Positions 12,935-24,044 of a stretch of DNA of 64,000 nt are shown here, piece after piece. Each line of letters begins with the position of its first letter. Position 1 is the stretch's first letter. The notes beneath the pieces are model-generated. The model worked only from the letters and a program-made list of their open reading frames with translations. It was not told where the DNA came from and searched no databases. The stretch lies in contig JADFUC010000533.1 in the NCBI GenBank assembly GCA_019722365.1, forward strand, positions 1 through 64,000, read 5' to 3'. The translations under genes were made by a program, and so were the position numbers. This DNA is from Lithospermum erythrorhizon. Its lineage: Eukaryota > Streptophyta > Magnoliopsida > Boraginales > Boraginaceae.

Positions 12935-13446
12935 AGTTTTGCTCTTTAAGAAGCCAGGCAGGTAGAACACCTATTCGTTGTCTATTTAACATATGGAAGC
13001 CGGTGCATATCCGATTAGAAAGCAATCATCGGCACTTAAGAGTGGATAATTCGTTTGGTACCGCGCGTTGTGTCCGTTAGACCTTATTTTCTATTTTCAT
13101 GTTTGACATAAATAATCATATAATTTAGTATTTAAATAGTTACCATAAATAATTTCATATTCTAATACTAACTTAAACATTATTAACTTTAACTTTTAAC
13201 AAAAAAAAATTAAAAAATATCGAAATAGCTTATTTAAAATAAAATCGGATATAAACAATATATATAGAACAATGACAACATTAACAAAAACGTAAAACAA
13301 TCTTAACTTTGACATTAAAATTATATTCACATTCTTAAAGTTAACATGAAAATTAAGACTTGAGATCTTGAAATTACCAACACCAAATTATTGTCAGATG
13401 AAGCTTCGTTTCCAAAATTGTTCAATAAAATTAAAAGTATTTTTTT
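12935..13446 (+). repeat. Direct repeat unit B, copy 1
   Basis: About 510 bp matching 15105-15615 in the same orientation, for example 'ataatttcatattctaatac', 'atatatagaccaatgac'-like and 'ttcacattcttaaagttaac' blocks. AT-rich and non-coding. With the short repeat at 14900-15015 / 15612-15740 it forms a B-A-B-A tandem duplication; the first B-A pair is split by the insertion at 13447-14892. Confidence 0.75.
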
Positions 13447-14892
13447 AGACAGTGGTGATCATATCTTATGGTTTTTAATAGTATCTATGTGGCGTATCTT
13501 ATTTTTTAGTAATGCAATATTCAGGTCCTTTTTCTTCTTTTAGTGTCACAGTACTTGGCTTCATCTGGCACAATTTTAAATTAGTGAAATGGTATATTAT
13601 CCTTAAAATGCTGTTAGTCACAGAGTAAAATGGCTATTTTGTCACAGCAGCTTTCAAGTATAAGGTATGGAAATGACTATTTGCCCCTCCTTTATTTGCA
13701 AATATAGTAGTTAGGAAGTTTCGTTAAGGGCAAAATTATCATTTATTTAAACGTGCCCCTCCACCCCCTACCCCTACCTCCCAGCCCCACCTCCTACCCC
13801 ATCCCCTACCTGCCTCCACCGCAACTTGAAGGTTGGTCCTCCTGATTTCACAAATTCACATATTAAATTATCTCAATGTTTCTTGCAACCACTTGAACCA
13901 AAAGCCTTCCCAAAGAAATTGGCTCCATGAAAGTCTTACATCAGCTAATTTTCATTCAACAATTTTACTGGTTCTGTTCCTGCAAATGGGCAGTTCTTGT
14001 TCTTCAATTCCACATCTTTTCTCGGTAATCCTACCCTTTGTGTTCCATACTTGAGCATATGCAACAATTCAGTGCCGGCAACCATTGATGAGCTACATAG
14101 TTCGGGCGAGAGGAAATCGAGGGTCCCTGCAAAATACAAGCTAGTGTTTGCACTGGCCCTTTTGATATGTTCTTTGATATTTGCAATTTTCGCGATCATA
14201 AAGACCCGGAAGACGAGGAAACACCCAAAGTCCTGGAAGCTGACAGCGTTTCAGAAACTAGAGTTTGGGACCGAGGACATATTGGAAAGCCTGAAAGATG
14301 AGAACATCATTGAGAGGCAGGGCAGAAGTTTGCATAAAAGATAATAACGGAGGCAAATCGTGGTGGTGGGCATAGGGAAAGGCTCTCATGATGATAGTGG
14401 TCTATCACTTGGAAAGAGAGAGGTTGACTTTTGAGTGGTTATGGAAATGGGAATAAAAATATGAGTGTGAAAACCAGCTTGAGGTGGGGGTGGGGTAGGC
14501 AGGTAGGGGATGGGGTAGGAGGGTGGGGGCTGTGAGGTAGGGTAGGGGTGGGGGCAACCTTATGCATTTTTAGTAAAATGTGATTTTCTTTAATGAAACT
14601 ACAGCCATTATCTTTTGCAAATAGAGAGGGGATGGGCAAAATAGTCGTTAAATGCATATCTTTAGTGTTAGGAATGAAAATAGTGGTTTTCTTTGTGGTA
14701 CCGATGTGTGTTTAAAGGGTCAATATAATTAATTTCAACCCAATGAAATTGGGTGTATGAAGTCGAGTGTCTGAGCCAACTAAAAAGTATAGAGGCTGGG
14801 AGAAGTTATTGATATCTTGGGAGCAGTAAAAATAGTCTGAGGTAGCGTAGGCCAGCCTAAGCAATAGTAGAGGCTTTTCGACCAGAAACCGT
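13447..14892. mobile_element. Candidate Pack-MULE (inverted-arm element carrying a kinase-gene fragment)
   Basis: The insertion is bounded by a 9-bp direct repeat TATTTTTTT (13438-13446 and 14893-14901). The same site occurs without the insert at about 15603-15620 in the neighbouring tandem repeat (agtatttttgaagtta). Long inverted arms surround the centre: about 13640-13830 (cctaccccatcccctacctg) pairs with about 14475-14660 (the complementary G-rich tract). The outermost ends match poorly. A 9-bp duplication, long inverted arms and a host gene fragment inside fit a Mutator-like Pack-MULE. No transposase is visible, so it would be non-autonomous. The T-rich target repeat is low complexity, which weakens the exact boundary. 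Confidence 0.65.
13833..14440 (+). pseudogene. BAM-type LRR receptor kinase gene fragment
   Basis: The readable part, 14000-14344, encodes the end of an LRR ectodomain with the C-terminal cap (NSTSFLGNPTLC...SICNNS). A transmembrane helix follows (LVFALALLICSLIFAIFAI), then a basic stop-transfer, then WKLTAFQKLEFGTEDILESL just before the kinase N-lobe. This is the arrangement of the CLAVATA1/BAM (especially BAM3-like) LRR-RLK subfamily XI. Upstream, 13833-13990 encodes the last LRRs in another frame, with one frameshift near 13955. After a stop at 14342, traces of the kinase N-lobe (VVVGIGKGSHDD) persist to about 14440. The kinase domain is otherwise missing, so it makes no functional receptor. 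It lies wholly inside the inverted-arm element, as expected for a captured fragment. Confidence 0.75.
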
Positions 14893-14898
14893 TATTTT

Positions 14899-15015
14899 TT
14901 TGAAGTTATAATTATGTTTTTAGGTATGCTTTCAAATTAAAAATGATTAAGGTTTTTTGAAGATGAAAACTTGTAGATCTTTGTTAAGTTTCATCGCTTA
15001 TAATGACTTCGAATC
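14899..15015 (+). repeat. Direct repeat unit A, copy 1
   Basis: About 115 bp beginning gaagttataattatg and containing 'gaagatgaaaacttgtag', repeated at 15612-15740. It directly follows the right-hand target duplication of the inserted element. Confidence 0.65.
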
Positions 15016-15104
15016 TGCAATAATTAATATCGAAATTAATTAGCAAACACAGTACTTATCATCCATTTTTTCTAAAATTAAAGGCTTGTCATGAGCTTGT
15101 GTCA

Positions 15105-15740
15105 GCATACGGTGCACCTTTCGTTTAAGAAACTGCGAGCGGAAACGTATTCGTTGTCCCCATTTAAACATAGACAGTGCATGTGGCGGATGAGAAACAA
15201 ATATACATAGCACGTATGGATAATTCGTTTAAGCCTTGCGTTATGTCGTTGGAGCCTTATTTTTCTATTTTCATGTTTTGACATAAATAATCAATATAAT
15301 TTATTTATTTAAATAGTTACCATAAATAATTTCATATTCTAATACTAACTTCAACATTATTAACTTTAACTTTTAAAAAAAATAAAAAATACCAAAATAA
15401 CTATTTAAAATCCAAAAATGAGATATAAATAATATATATAGACCAATGACTATATTAACGAAAAATATAAAAAACAATCTTAACTTTGACATTAAAGAGT
15501 ATATTCACATTTCTTAAGTTAACGAAAAAATTAAGAGTAGAATGTGAAATTGACTTATCAATTATTGTCTAATGAACTCATTTCCAAAATTGTTAAACAA
15601 AATTAAAAGTATTTTTGAAGTTACAGTATGCTTTTCTTATACTTTGAAATTAAAATTGACTAAGGTTTTGTGAAGATGAAAACTTGTAGGTGCTTGTTAG
15701 AAGTTTCATCATGCTTATAAGTTTTGATTTTGATGATTAA
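15105..15740 (+). repeat. Direct repeat units B and A, copy 2 (uninterrupted)
   Basis: B (15105-15615) runs straight into A (15612-15740) at 'agtatttttgaagttac'. This preserves the arrangement that must have existed at 13438/14902 before the insertion. Non-coding. Confidence 0.7.
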
Positions 15741-16440
15741 CTTTTCAATTTTGAATTTATATGTTTTTATGGAAAATATATCAGCAGTAATATTTTGACC
15801 TACTTTACTTATTTTCATTTTATTTGAAATTATTTTTGAATTGAGGGTTTAATATACTCTGGTACTAAGTACATGAGAATAATACACATTGAAATTAGAA
15901 ATATGTTACCACATATTATTAGTCTCATTAAGTATATATTATATATCCAACGTCTTATTTGCGTATGTGTAGTAACTAATGCCACGTCTGTGTGTGTGTA
16001 CGGAGGAATGTTAGATGAGAAATACTACAAAATTGAAAACTTGACCCGGCGTGTCTTGTGTAAATTTAGTTGAATTTTCGCCGTCTTTCGTCACGATACG
16101 CCAAAGGTAAAATAGGTAGAAGTTTATTAATTTGAAATTTAAATTGGAAAATATACCCACCCCTTATTAGCTTACTATGGTTCAAGTGTGTTTCAATTTT
16201 ATGAAGGGAATAGTAATGTTGTGAGATAATGTTAAATATCCTAGATAATGGTAAAAAATTAAACATCTCATATTAACTTGCACATATTAATTTTTGCACC
16301 ATTGTATTATCATACCAGAACTTGATTCTGATTCCCATATATATAAAATATTAGGGAATGGCGGTAATTTGGGCGTGCAAATCCTTGAACCACATAACCT
16401 ATGTTGCTGCTTCTTTTTAAATTTAAGCCGCCTTGGGGCT
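15741..16440. other. AT-rich non-coding stretch
   Basis: No homology, repeat or credible ORF recognised. Short ORFs at 15873-16073 (+) and 16066-16266 (-) have low-complexity composition and no motifs. Confidence 0.5.
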
Positions 16441-16499
16441 TGTTAATAAAAATAAAAATGAGTGTTAATACATCGTTTTGGGGAAAAACCCCGTCAGCG

Positions 16500-17065
16500 A
16501 AAATAAAACGTCGTGTCTACCAAAGTAGGCGGAGCTATTAATATAACGTTAAATACATTAAAAATAATAAATAATCCAAAAACAACAATACATAGCGAAA
16601 ACAATAACAAAATAAATAATACCGACGGAGGTGACGCCCGATTCTTACTGCGTAAAACTTCTTTGGACTACGAGTCGACCACGGATGTATGGTATCTTTG
16701 CAATTTCAGTCTGAACGAGCTCGAATCTATCGGTATCGTCGGGCTTCGAATGTAGGTGGCGGTCATGAGGAAGCGGTTTAGCCATTGCATCGCCACCATA
16801 TTTGCTCCCTCCAGATATGCTTCAGCTCCGATCTTGAAACACGCAAGTATTAATACTTGAAATTAATGTTGTTCAGCCGATTAGTCATTTATCTGGGCCA
16901 TCTTGACTTGACTCATAAGAATCGATCTCCACTGTAGTCGGAAAAACTACAGTGTACGCCCACTAGAGAACCTCAGTAACCATAATTTACGCTTCCAATG
17001 CCTGGCGGCATATAGATCCCCAGGCATAAATCAGCAGTTATTTTCATTCAGTGATGCCTCCCATT
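16500..17065 (-). pseudogene. Unrecognised coding-like block
   Basis: Less AT-rich than its surroundings. On the minus strand, 16819 down to 16650 reads open as GAEAYLEGANMVAMQWLNRF and on to a stop after SVVDS. A second open stretch, about 17000-16935 (DLYAARHWKRKLWLLRFSSG), ends in a stop; between them is a stop-rich gap. This looks like one or two decayed exons. The + strand also has an 80-residue ORF (16513-16755) with an Asn/Lys-rich start, which makes the strand uncertain. I do not recognise the family and propose no function. Confidence 0.3.
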
Positions 17066-17738
17066 CCAACCTATCTTCTTACTTTATTATAATATGGGAT
17101 CAAATTCTTAAAATATAAAGTATTATTTTTCAATTTCACAAATAGGATAGATACATAAAATCATTCACTCTTCACCTGCTAAACCATTCAGTTTCATCAA
17201 TCTCAACCCTCAAACCTTTCTTTCCCCTATCTATTAAATTATTATGGGGTACAACAAATTCAACAAAATTATAGAAACTGATGATAACATCCCAATCCAT
17301 CAAGTACATTGTAAACATTTTTCCTTTCGACTTGCAATTGATTCCTTTGTTTATAATCATGAAGTGTTGTAAAACACTAAAAGTAAAATGCATATGCTTT
17401 CGGGAGCCTTGGTCATTGCAATATGGAAAATATTATGTAAGAGCCATATTCAATAGAGGTTATTATTTTATTTTTATATTTTTCATTAAAATACAAACGT
17501 CGTTGTACCTTCAATTTTTTGAACTAAACAAGAATGGTTAAGGAATTTCTATAAAATGAAAGTATATCTATCAATTATCGATGAAGGGAGTATTTGATAA
17601 TATAATGATATCCAAATAAGATGGAAATTTGAGAATGACGTAAAAAATTACACGATAGGTTGGGATTCTCGGCATTAGTCTATTCCCAGCCAAGATGAAG
17701 CCACAAAGCATGAGAAGCCAAGTGGCTCAACCTCACCC
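17066..17738. promoter_or_regulatory. Upstream region of the PPD2-like gene
   Basis: AT-rich sequence directly before the start codon at 17739, expected to contain promoter and 5' UTR. No TATA box or element could be placed with confidence. The last 40 bp before the ATG are pyrimidine- and A-rich (gtggctcaacctcaccc), plausible leader. Confidence 0.35.
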
Positions 17739-20700
17739 ATGGCAACTCTCTCCACACATTTCCACTGCAAAACCATCACCTCATCATCAATACCCAAAAC
17801 CTCCAAAACCTCAAGTTCCCATAGTAAAACTAATAATAGAAGACTCCTTATCCTAACAACCACAACTTCACTAACCTCTCTGTTTTGTTCATCCTTCCAA
17901 TACCCATCTTTTTCTGCTGAATCCAATTCACCAAAACCATCATCTTCTTTGCTTTCTGGAATTGCTAATACAAAGTCATGGTTCCAGTTTTATGGTGATG
18001 GCTTTGTCATAAGGGTGCCTCCTTACTTTCAAGATGTCATGGAACCCGAGGTATTCTACATTTCTACTTCACTTTTCACTATTTATAGCTTTTTTCACAC
18101 GGATTTTAAATTTTGGGTTTTATATTTTGAATGATAGAGTAATGGATGAAGAAGTTTTATGAAGATTTATAAGATTTTTTTTTATTAAACTCGAAATCTT
18201 ATTTTTAAGTTGTACATTTCTTGTTGTTCATGCTCCAACTTGAGGAATGATATTGAGATGGATACGGATAATTCCAGAACATATTATTAGTATTAATTAT
18301 TATTATTACCATATTAGTTTTAATAATAGCGTATGTAAATTCTTATTATTATCATAAGTATTTGATATTGCATTTATAAATAGGCTAGTTTATTATTATA
18401 TTTGCATAAAACTTCTTGTCAATTACTACATCATTGAACTTTGTATATGTTGTATAATATTTGCTGAAAATATATATAAAAAGATTGTATTTTTATCTTA
18501 TTTTATGGTGATGGTTTTGTCATGAGGGTACTACCTCAGTTAACAGTTTCAAAATGTCATGGAATCTGAGGTTTGTTATTCATTTTTGACTATTTATAGC
18601 TTTTCTTGTACTCCCTGCATCTAAAAAATATTGTATAGTTTTGAATTTCATATATATATATAAGTTCTAAATTTTTGAACTTTATACATATAAGTGATTG
18701 TTTGGATTAAGATTACTTCGTAAAGGTTTTTGTATGCAAGTTTTTAAATTTTGGTAGTGATTGCAATTTAAGATGAGAATTGAAACTTTATAGGTATAAA
18801 AATGTAAATATAATCTAAAAAAAAAACACTTTTGTTGAAACAGTCAAAGTGATTTGAGACATCACTATTAATCTATACAATAACTTATATTGATACACAG
18901 TGAGTATAACATTTGGTGAGAATTTATAAGAAATGCTGTATTTTTAACTTATTTTAGTAGTAACACGATAATTTTGATTCATATCATGTTGTGCGTCTCA
19001 ATTAAGGCTGGAAAGTTTGTTAATTATGACCATTGCAAATCAAACTGGATGATCTTTTATGATGGTGCTCCTATGATTTTAGCTGTCTTTTGTATGGGTA
19101 ATATCATTATTACTTAGTCGTTAAAATCTTCATTTATGGTTGATTTTCTTGGGTAACGAAGCTGCTTTCTGAGCTGAAAAGTGATGGCATTTGCCGGAAT
19201 TTAGAGGTGTAAACATTTGATGTGGAAACATTGGTTGTCTCAGTTTGAACAATTCGTGAAGGAGGTTCACATTTCCGGCCTGAATTTTAGCTATTCTGCA
19301 ACTATATTTTACCCCTGTTGTAAGTTCCTTAGTGATAGGGAACAGACTTTCTGAATGATTAAAATATTTGACTTCACATTTTGCATAGTGTACCACATCT
19401 AATATGCTTCAAATGAATGCTTACAAACTGAGGTATTCTCCTTGACCAGTCTATAATTTAATCTAGTGTAAAAGGAAATGTTGTGTATCTAAGATCACAT
19501 TGTATTTTTATATTTTCACATGTCGGTTTGTTATATTCTGCTAGATGCCTTCAAGTGTTCTGGGAAAAAAATATAATTTATGTACTAACGACATCAATGC
19601 TTTTGGCATAGGGATTACGATGGAATAATTTTATTTCAATAAATAGAGGAGTCCTTTCTCCCAAGTTGTGTGTTATGCACTGATTAAATTCCGTAATGTT
19701 TGCAAGGATTATAATTCTGGATTATCTTTATACGGAGATAAGGTGAAGCCAAAGACATTTGCTGCACGATTTGCATCTCCTGATGGGTAAACATTTGGAT
19801 TCCAACTTGCCCCTCCTCCCCACGACCCCACCCCTTTATTGATATAATTCAGTAATCGTGTCCTCTTAAATTCATCAAGATTTGCATATAAGTAACCATA
19901 AACGAAAATGTAGTATGTTTGTATCAGAGATCTCAATAATATAGTACTTTAGTTGAGCAGTATTCCACATTAAGTTTTCCCTTAATATCATATTCGTTCT
20001 TGAGACGGTTAGAGTGCCTACCAGGGGTTTATCCTCTTGACTAAAAATCTTTAAATTTCTCTTAGAGTAAGCTTTTCACTTCCTTCCCACTAGATTATCA
20101 TTTTTGTTAAATGTTTTTGCAATAGTCTATAAAATTTCTGATTATATTCTTCTGACAAAATAATTTTATTAAACTAATAATATTGAGTTTTCACTTTGAC
20201 CATTCTTGTTTAAAATTTTGACTTGTTACACAGATCTGAAGTTGTAAGTGTTGTCACTCGTCCAACTAATCAGCTCAAGATCACCTTCTTAGAGGTAATT
20301 GGATATTGTGTGTATCCAAGTTGAATGGGTGTATTTGACATTTAGACCACTGATGTTGATTGTTGAGTAATGCGGATAGTATTGGCATGAGAATTAGAGA
20401 AATTTGGAAGATTAGCACAAGTCAACACTCTTTTTAAAATTTACCACACTTGATAATTTTTTGTCACACTTTTCTAAAAACCAAATATCCTGAAAAAATT
20501 AGAAGTCGATACACTTGTCCATACACGCTTACCCCTCACTGCAATTCTTCATACCATAGCCCACATGCTACCCTCTCTCTGAAAATCGCGGCCCGCCATT
20601 GCTTGTTAATTGATAGTAGTGATGATGTTGGGGGTTAGGGTTTTGAAAGTTTGGAGGTGATTGTGGTGGTAATGTTAGAGGTTAGGGTTTTGAAAATTTG

Positions 20701-23182
20701 GTGGCGGTAGTTGATGATGATGGTGGTGGTTGTGGTGGTAGGTGGTGGGGGGCAGTGGTGGTGGTGGTGATCATTTTGGTTTGAAGAAGAACATGGAGAG
20801 GGGAGTAAAATAGGGGTATGTTAAAGTCTTTTCAAAAGGATGATATGGTATTGAGGCAAAAAAATAATTAAGTGTGCTATATTTTAAATTTTTTGGTCAA
20901 AGTGTGATATTCTTCCAAATGTCTCTGAGAATTACCATGAATAGTTAATATAAGAATGAATATTCCAGCAAAGATCAAATTATTGTAGAAAATAATTACT
21001 CCCTCCATCTCTAAAAGATATTCCCATTTGTTATGGCACAAACTTTAACAGAAATTCAAACTCATCTCATATACCCAAATTTTCCTCTACTTTAACTTTT
21101 TATTTTTGGTAAAATGGGAACATAATTTGGGATTTTTAAAATAGAAAAATGGGAATAACAAAAAGGGATGGAGGGATTATCTTTAAATAGGACTGAGCTT
21201 TAATTGTTGTTATTAAACGTAAACTTCATTATTTCACCTTTTTCGTGTCGGTGCAATTTGAACTCGTTATGATAAGCTGCAAAATTTTTTTTTTGTAACA
21301 ATGCACCGTGTGTTTGAATTGAATCATTAGATGAGGAATTCGTTAACATAAGACTCGTGATTGGCTTGATGTTTTTATCTAACATTTTCATTATAGGCAG
21401 TATAATGGACTCCGGCGATAAAGCCTTTGGATATTATCCATCTACTATTGTTGGTTCTCGAGTCATATGATTAAATCGGACTGTCTTGAGTCCCAGCAGG
21501 CGTAAGCGGATGGAGAATTTACTCGATTGATTGGTGCAATTTCATTGTATTATGTGTTAATAGTGTATTAAAATGCGAATTATCCAAGTTATATCAAGTT
21601 TCTATTTGGTTATAGAACTTAATATTATTTACTTTTTATCTATTCCAACTTTTTAATGTTTACTTAAAATTATCTATTTTTGATAAAAAAAAAATAGATA
21701 ATATTAAGTAAGCATTAAAAAGTTGGAATAGATAAATTAGTATATTTATAAAACAACTCTCCGAAAAGGTTTTATGAACTAATACGAACACCTGGATAAT
21801 TCGCATTTTAAGTTACTACTAATATATAATATAGTGAAATTGTACTAGTCAATCGAGTGGGATACAAGATAGTTAATGCAGCAATCAACTTCGTTTTTCT
21901 GCTTCTTTAGTCCCTTTACGTCCGAAGTGAGTAAGAGATGAAGATAAGAGCAACATGGTTTTAGAACCAAGAGTGTAGCATGTGGACGACATCCAAAGTT
22001 TTAACGGTAGAGTCTATTATAAATTTCCATCAAAATTGAGAAAAAAATAAACTGAGAGGACACGAAGACATATAAGCCGATCACAAGTCTCATGTTAAAG
22101 GATTCGCGATTCACGCGGTCATCCACACATGCGGTACTAGCATTGCAAAAATTTCGTAGGTTTTCATCATGAGTTCAGCCATACCGACAATGAAAATGGT
22201 GAAATGCGAGTTTTGAAATGTTAACAGGCCAAAGATATAACTGATTTAGGATCATTGAAGGAGGCAGCAAAAATATTTATTCCAGGTATTTTGTAAGTCC
22301 TTCATTTGTTTCTTTTCTTTCTTTTCCGATCATTTGACTGGTCCTCTATTATTTCACTTTATAAGAATAAGTCTCTCTAGCTGTATGCTCTCAACATAAT
22401 TTTTTATCTCAAATTATGCCATTGTATGTGGTAGGTGGAGCTACTCTCTATTCTGCTCGTGCAATAAAAATTAAGGAAGATGAAGGTCTTAGGTAAGTAC
22501 ACAGCCTTTCAGTTAAAAGGGTGTTCAGCTACAATTTGCACCAGGTCATTAAGCATTCAAGGAGATATTGCACCTAGGAGAAATATAGGACATGAACTAT
22601 GCAGTTGCCTGGAATTTTTGTTATTACAAAAAGAAAGCAATGGTATCACTCTATTGTTGTAGGTCTTTTATTGATCAAATAGTTTGTATTTTCGCTATAT
22701 ATTGTTCGTTCTTTGTGCTCCACATTAAACTTGGCATGCCATTGTAAAAGTTTCAAGATAATGGGAAATGAAAACAACTTATCAACTTCCATCGACATTT
22801 AGAACAATTCTTCTGTTATAAGTAGTAGCTTCTTGTAATTAAAACTTCTAATGATTAGTACATCTCAGGAATTACTACTTCTACGAGTTTGAGAAATATG
22901 ATCAGCATGTTGCTCTGGTGGCTGCTGTTAACAGTGGAAAGGTATTGTTTCTTGGTAGCTACACACATTGCTAATCATCTACAGGTTTTTGGAACCCGAC
23001 ATTTAAGCTTCCTATGAAGCTTTATAATATTAGCAGCCTAGAGTAGCATATGCTCATGAAAATACCTATTCTGTACTTCCACATTTCAGGCAATTATTGC
23101 TGGTGCAACTGCCCCACAAAACAGATGGATTGATGTCGGTGTAAAGCTTCGTTCTGCTGCTATTTCACTCACTGTTTTGTGA
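17739..23182 (+). CDS. PPD2: PsbP domain-containing protein, PPD2-like, thylakoid lumen
   Basis: Seven exons join in phase to a 244-residue protein: 17739-18050, 19707-19786, 20234-20294, 22228-22285, 22435-22492, 22869-22941, 23090-23182. All introns are GT-AG. Residues 1-32 are Ser/Thr-rich with few acidic residues, like a chloroplast transit peptide. An RR pair at 34-35 precedes a hydrophobic run (LLILTTTTSLTSLF) and an FSA site near 58-60, resembling a twin-arginine lumen signal. The rest is a PsbP fold: FYGDGFVIRVPPYFQDV, GLSLYGDKVKPKTFAARFAS, VVSVVTRPTNQLKITFLE, LRNYYFYEFEKYDQHVALVA, RWIDVGVKLRSAAISL. PsbP-domain proteins of this group associate with photosystem assembly or the lumen; the exact role of this paralogue is not shown by the sequence. 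The assignment to PPD2 among the PPD paralogues is from remembered motifs. Intron 3 is swollen by three MITEs. Confidence 0.85.
18480..18605 (+). repeat. Duplicated exon-1 end inside PPD intron 1
   Basis: About 100 bp at 18503-18600 copies the last part of exon 1 and the start of intron 1 (17992-18093): tatggtgatggttttgtcat, then aaaatgtcatggaatctgag followed by gt, then ttgactatttatagcttttc. An insertion has shifted its reading frame, and there is no acceptor matched to exon phase, so it is a dead partial tandem duplication. Confidence 0.75.
20397..20925. mobile_element. Mutator-type MITE in PPD intron 3
   Basis: 529 bp with terminal inverted repeats of about 70 bp. The left end is gagaaatttggaagatta and the right end reads gagacatttggaagaata on the opposite strand. 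It is flanked by a perfect 9-bp duplication TGAGAATTA at 20388-20396 and 20926-20934. No ORF encodes transposase. Nine-base duplications with long TIRs are the signature of Mutator-like elements. The interior holds a GGT-rich microsatellite at about 20690-20770. Confidence 0.85.
20690..20770 (+). repeat. GGT/GTG microsatellite
   Basis: Imperfect ggtggt/gtggtg repeats inside the MITE at 20397-20925. It is simple sequence, not a Gly-rich coding exon: no splice sites or phase fit the PPD gene. Confidence 0.8.
20999..21177. mobile_element. Stowaway-type MITE in PPD intron 3
   Basis: Starts ctccctccatctctaaaag and ends with a near-complement (aaaaagggatggagggat), with TA on each side (20997-20998 and 21178-21179). 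The inverted ends, the 'ctccctcc' terminus and the TA target are the Stowaway (Tc1/mariner) signature. Confidence 0.8.
21519..21866. mobile_element. Hairpin (foldback) MITE in PPD intron 3
   Basis: The two halves are inverted copies over about 170 bp each. The centre is a near-perfect stem (tatctattccaacttttt ... aaaaagttggaatagata, about 21636-21735) around a short A-rich loop. The outer arms share 'aaaatgcgaattatcca' (about 21570) with its complement (about 21795), and the tips pair actcgattgattgg with its complement near 21860. No clear target duplication was found, so the superfamily is undetermined. Confidence 0.75.
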
Positions 23183-23590
23183 TGACAATGGTTGGTGTTC
23201 AGCAGGCGCGCAGATTCAAGAGGTATCTGAATGTATGCTCTGGATGTGTTGATAACTGTACCATGAATTGGTTGCATTCAACGTTGACTCTATGTAGGCA
23301 CTCGACAACTTTAGATCATAAAAATGCATGGATAAAATTGTGAAGTGTATAGAGAGCCAAATAGAAGCAAATTCAAGATTTTGATGAGATGTGAACCCCA
23401 GATGAAATTTTAATTGATTTATGCATTTGTAACCTCTAGATTTGAGGAAAACATTAACAAATATTTGGATTCTTTTTATGTACTTAAATCAGCTTCATTA
23501 TATGTCACTTTTGTTTCCAATAAACAGATCCCATGTTCTTTAGCTCTTGGTCCAGTTTGACTCTCATCCAAGGAGGTCAACATGTGTTTT
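23183..23590 (+). other. 3' flank of the PPD gene
   Basis: Downstream of the TGA at 23180-23182 and expected to hold the 3' UTR. Possible poly(A) region around 23510-23525 (ttccaataaacag contains aataaa). No other gene seen. Confidence 0.45.
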
Positions 23591-23599
23591 TTATAGATA

Positions 23600-24044
23600 A
23601 AAACATAGGACAATGTTAAATACAATTAATCATATTAGCCTGAGGGACTTGCCCATGAAAACAAGAAGAAATTTGGAACAATAACATGGTTAATGGAAAT
23701 GCTTGGGAAAATATGTAAGCAGCTAGCTACTTTGCAAGACCCTATTCTGGAAATGGTTTGGATTACAGGGAGAAGAGTACATGAAGAGTAAAGAAGAACT
23801 AGTAAAGAAGAAGACAGAACATGAAGTAAATAGAGAGACTACTTAGATAATTCATTTCTTTTTTTTTTACCTTCTCTGTTGTACTCTATATATAGAGTTT
23901 ATTGAAGTTGTAAAACATAATAAAATGCTTGTAACAGAAAGGGAATCTAATGTAATTATTTTTGTGATCTCATAATCTTCTCTTTCCTTATCACATTCTT
24001 TATGTTGGTTTGTTATCCTTGTGCTCCTTGACATTCACGTGACA
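23600..24044 (-). repeat. 3' LTR of a chromodomain gypsy element
   Basis: On the minus strand a purine tract (ggaagggggag, complement of 24045-24056) is followed by TGTCACGTGAATG, a typical polypurine-tract-to-LTR junction, placing the LTR 5' end at 24044. A TATA-like ctctatatatagag lies at about 23886-23900. The far end is near 23600 but unresolved. A length of about 0.44 kb fits the short-LTR chromoviruses such as Reina (inference). Confidence 0.55.

Noticed and set aside
12935..15615. Direct repeats at 12935 and 15105 as LTRs of a small retrotransposon
   Set aside because: No primer-binding site, polypurine tract or TG...CA ends; the B-A-B-A order and empty site are better explained by tandem duplication plus insertion.
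20690..20770. Gly-rich (GGT) coding repeat
   Set aside because: Simple-sequence repeat inside a MITE in an intron; no phase or splice fit.
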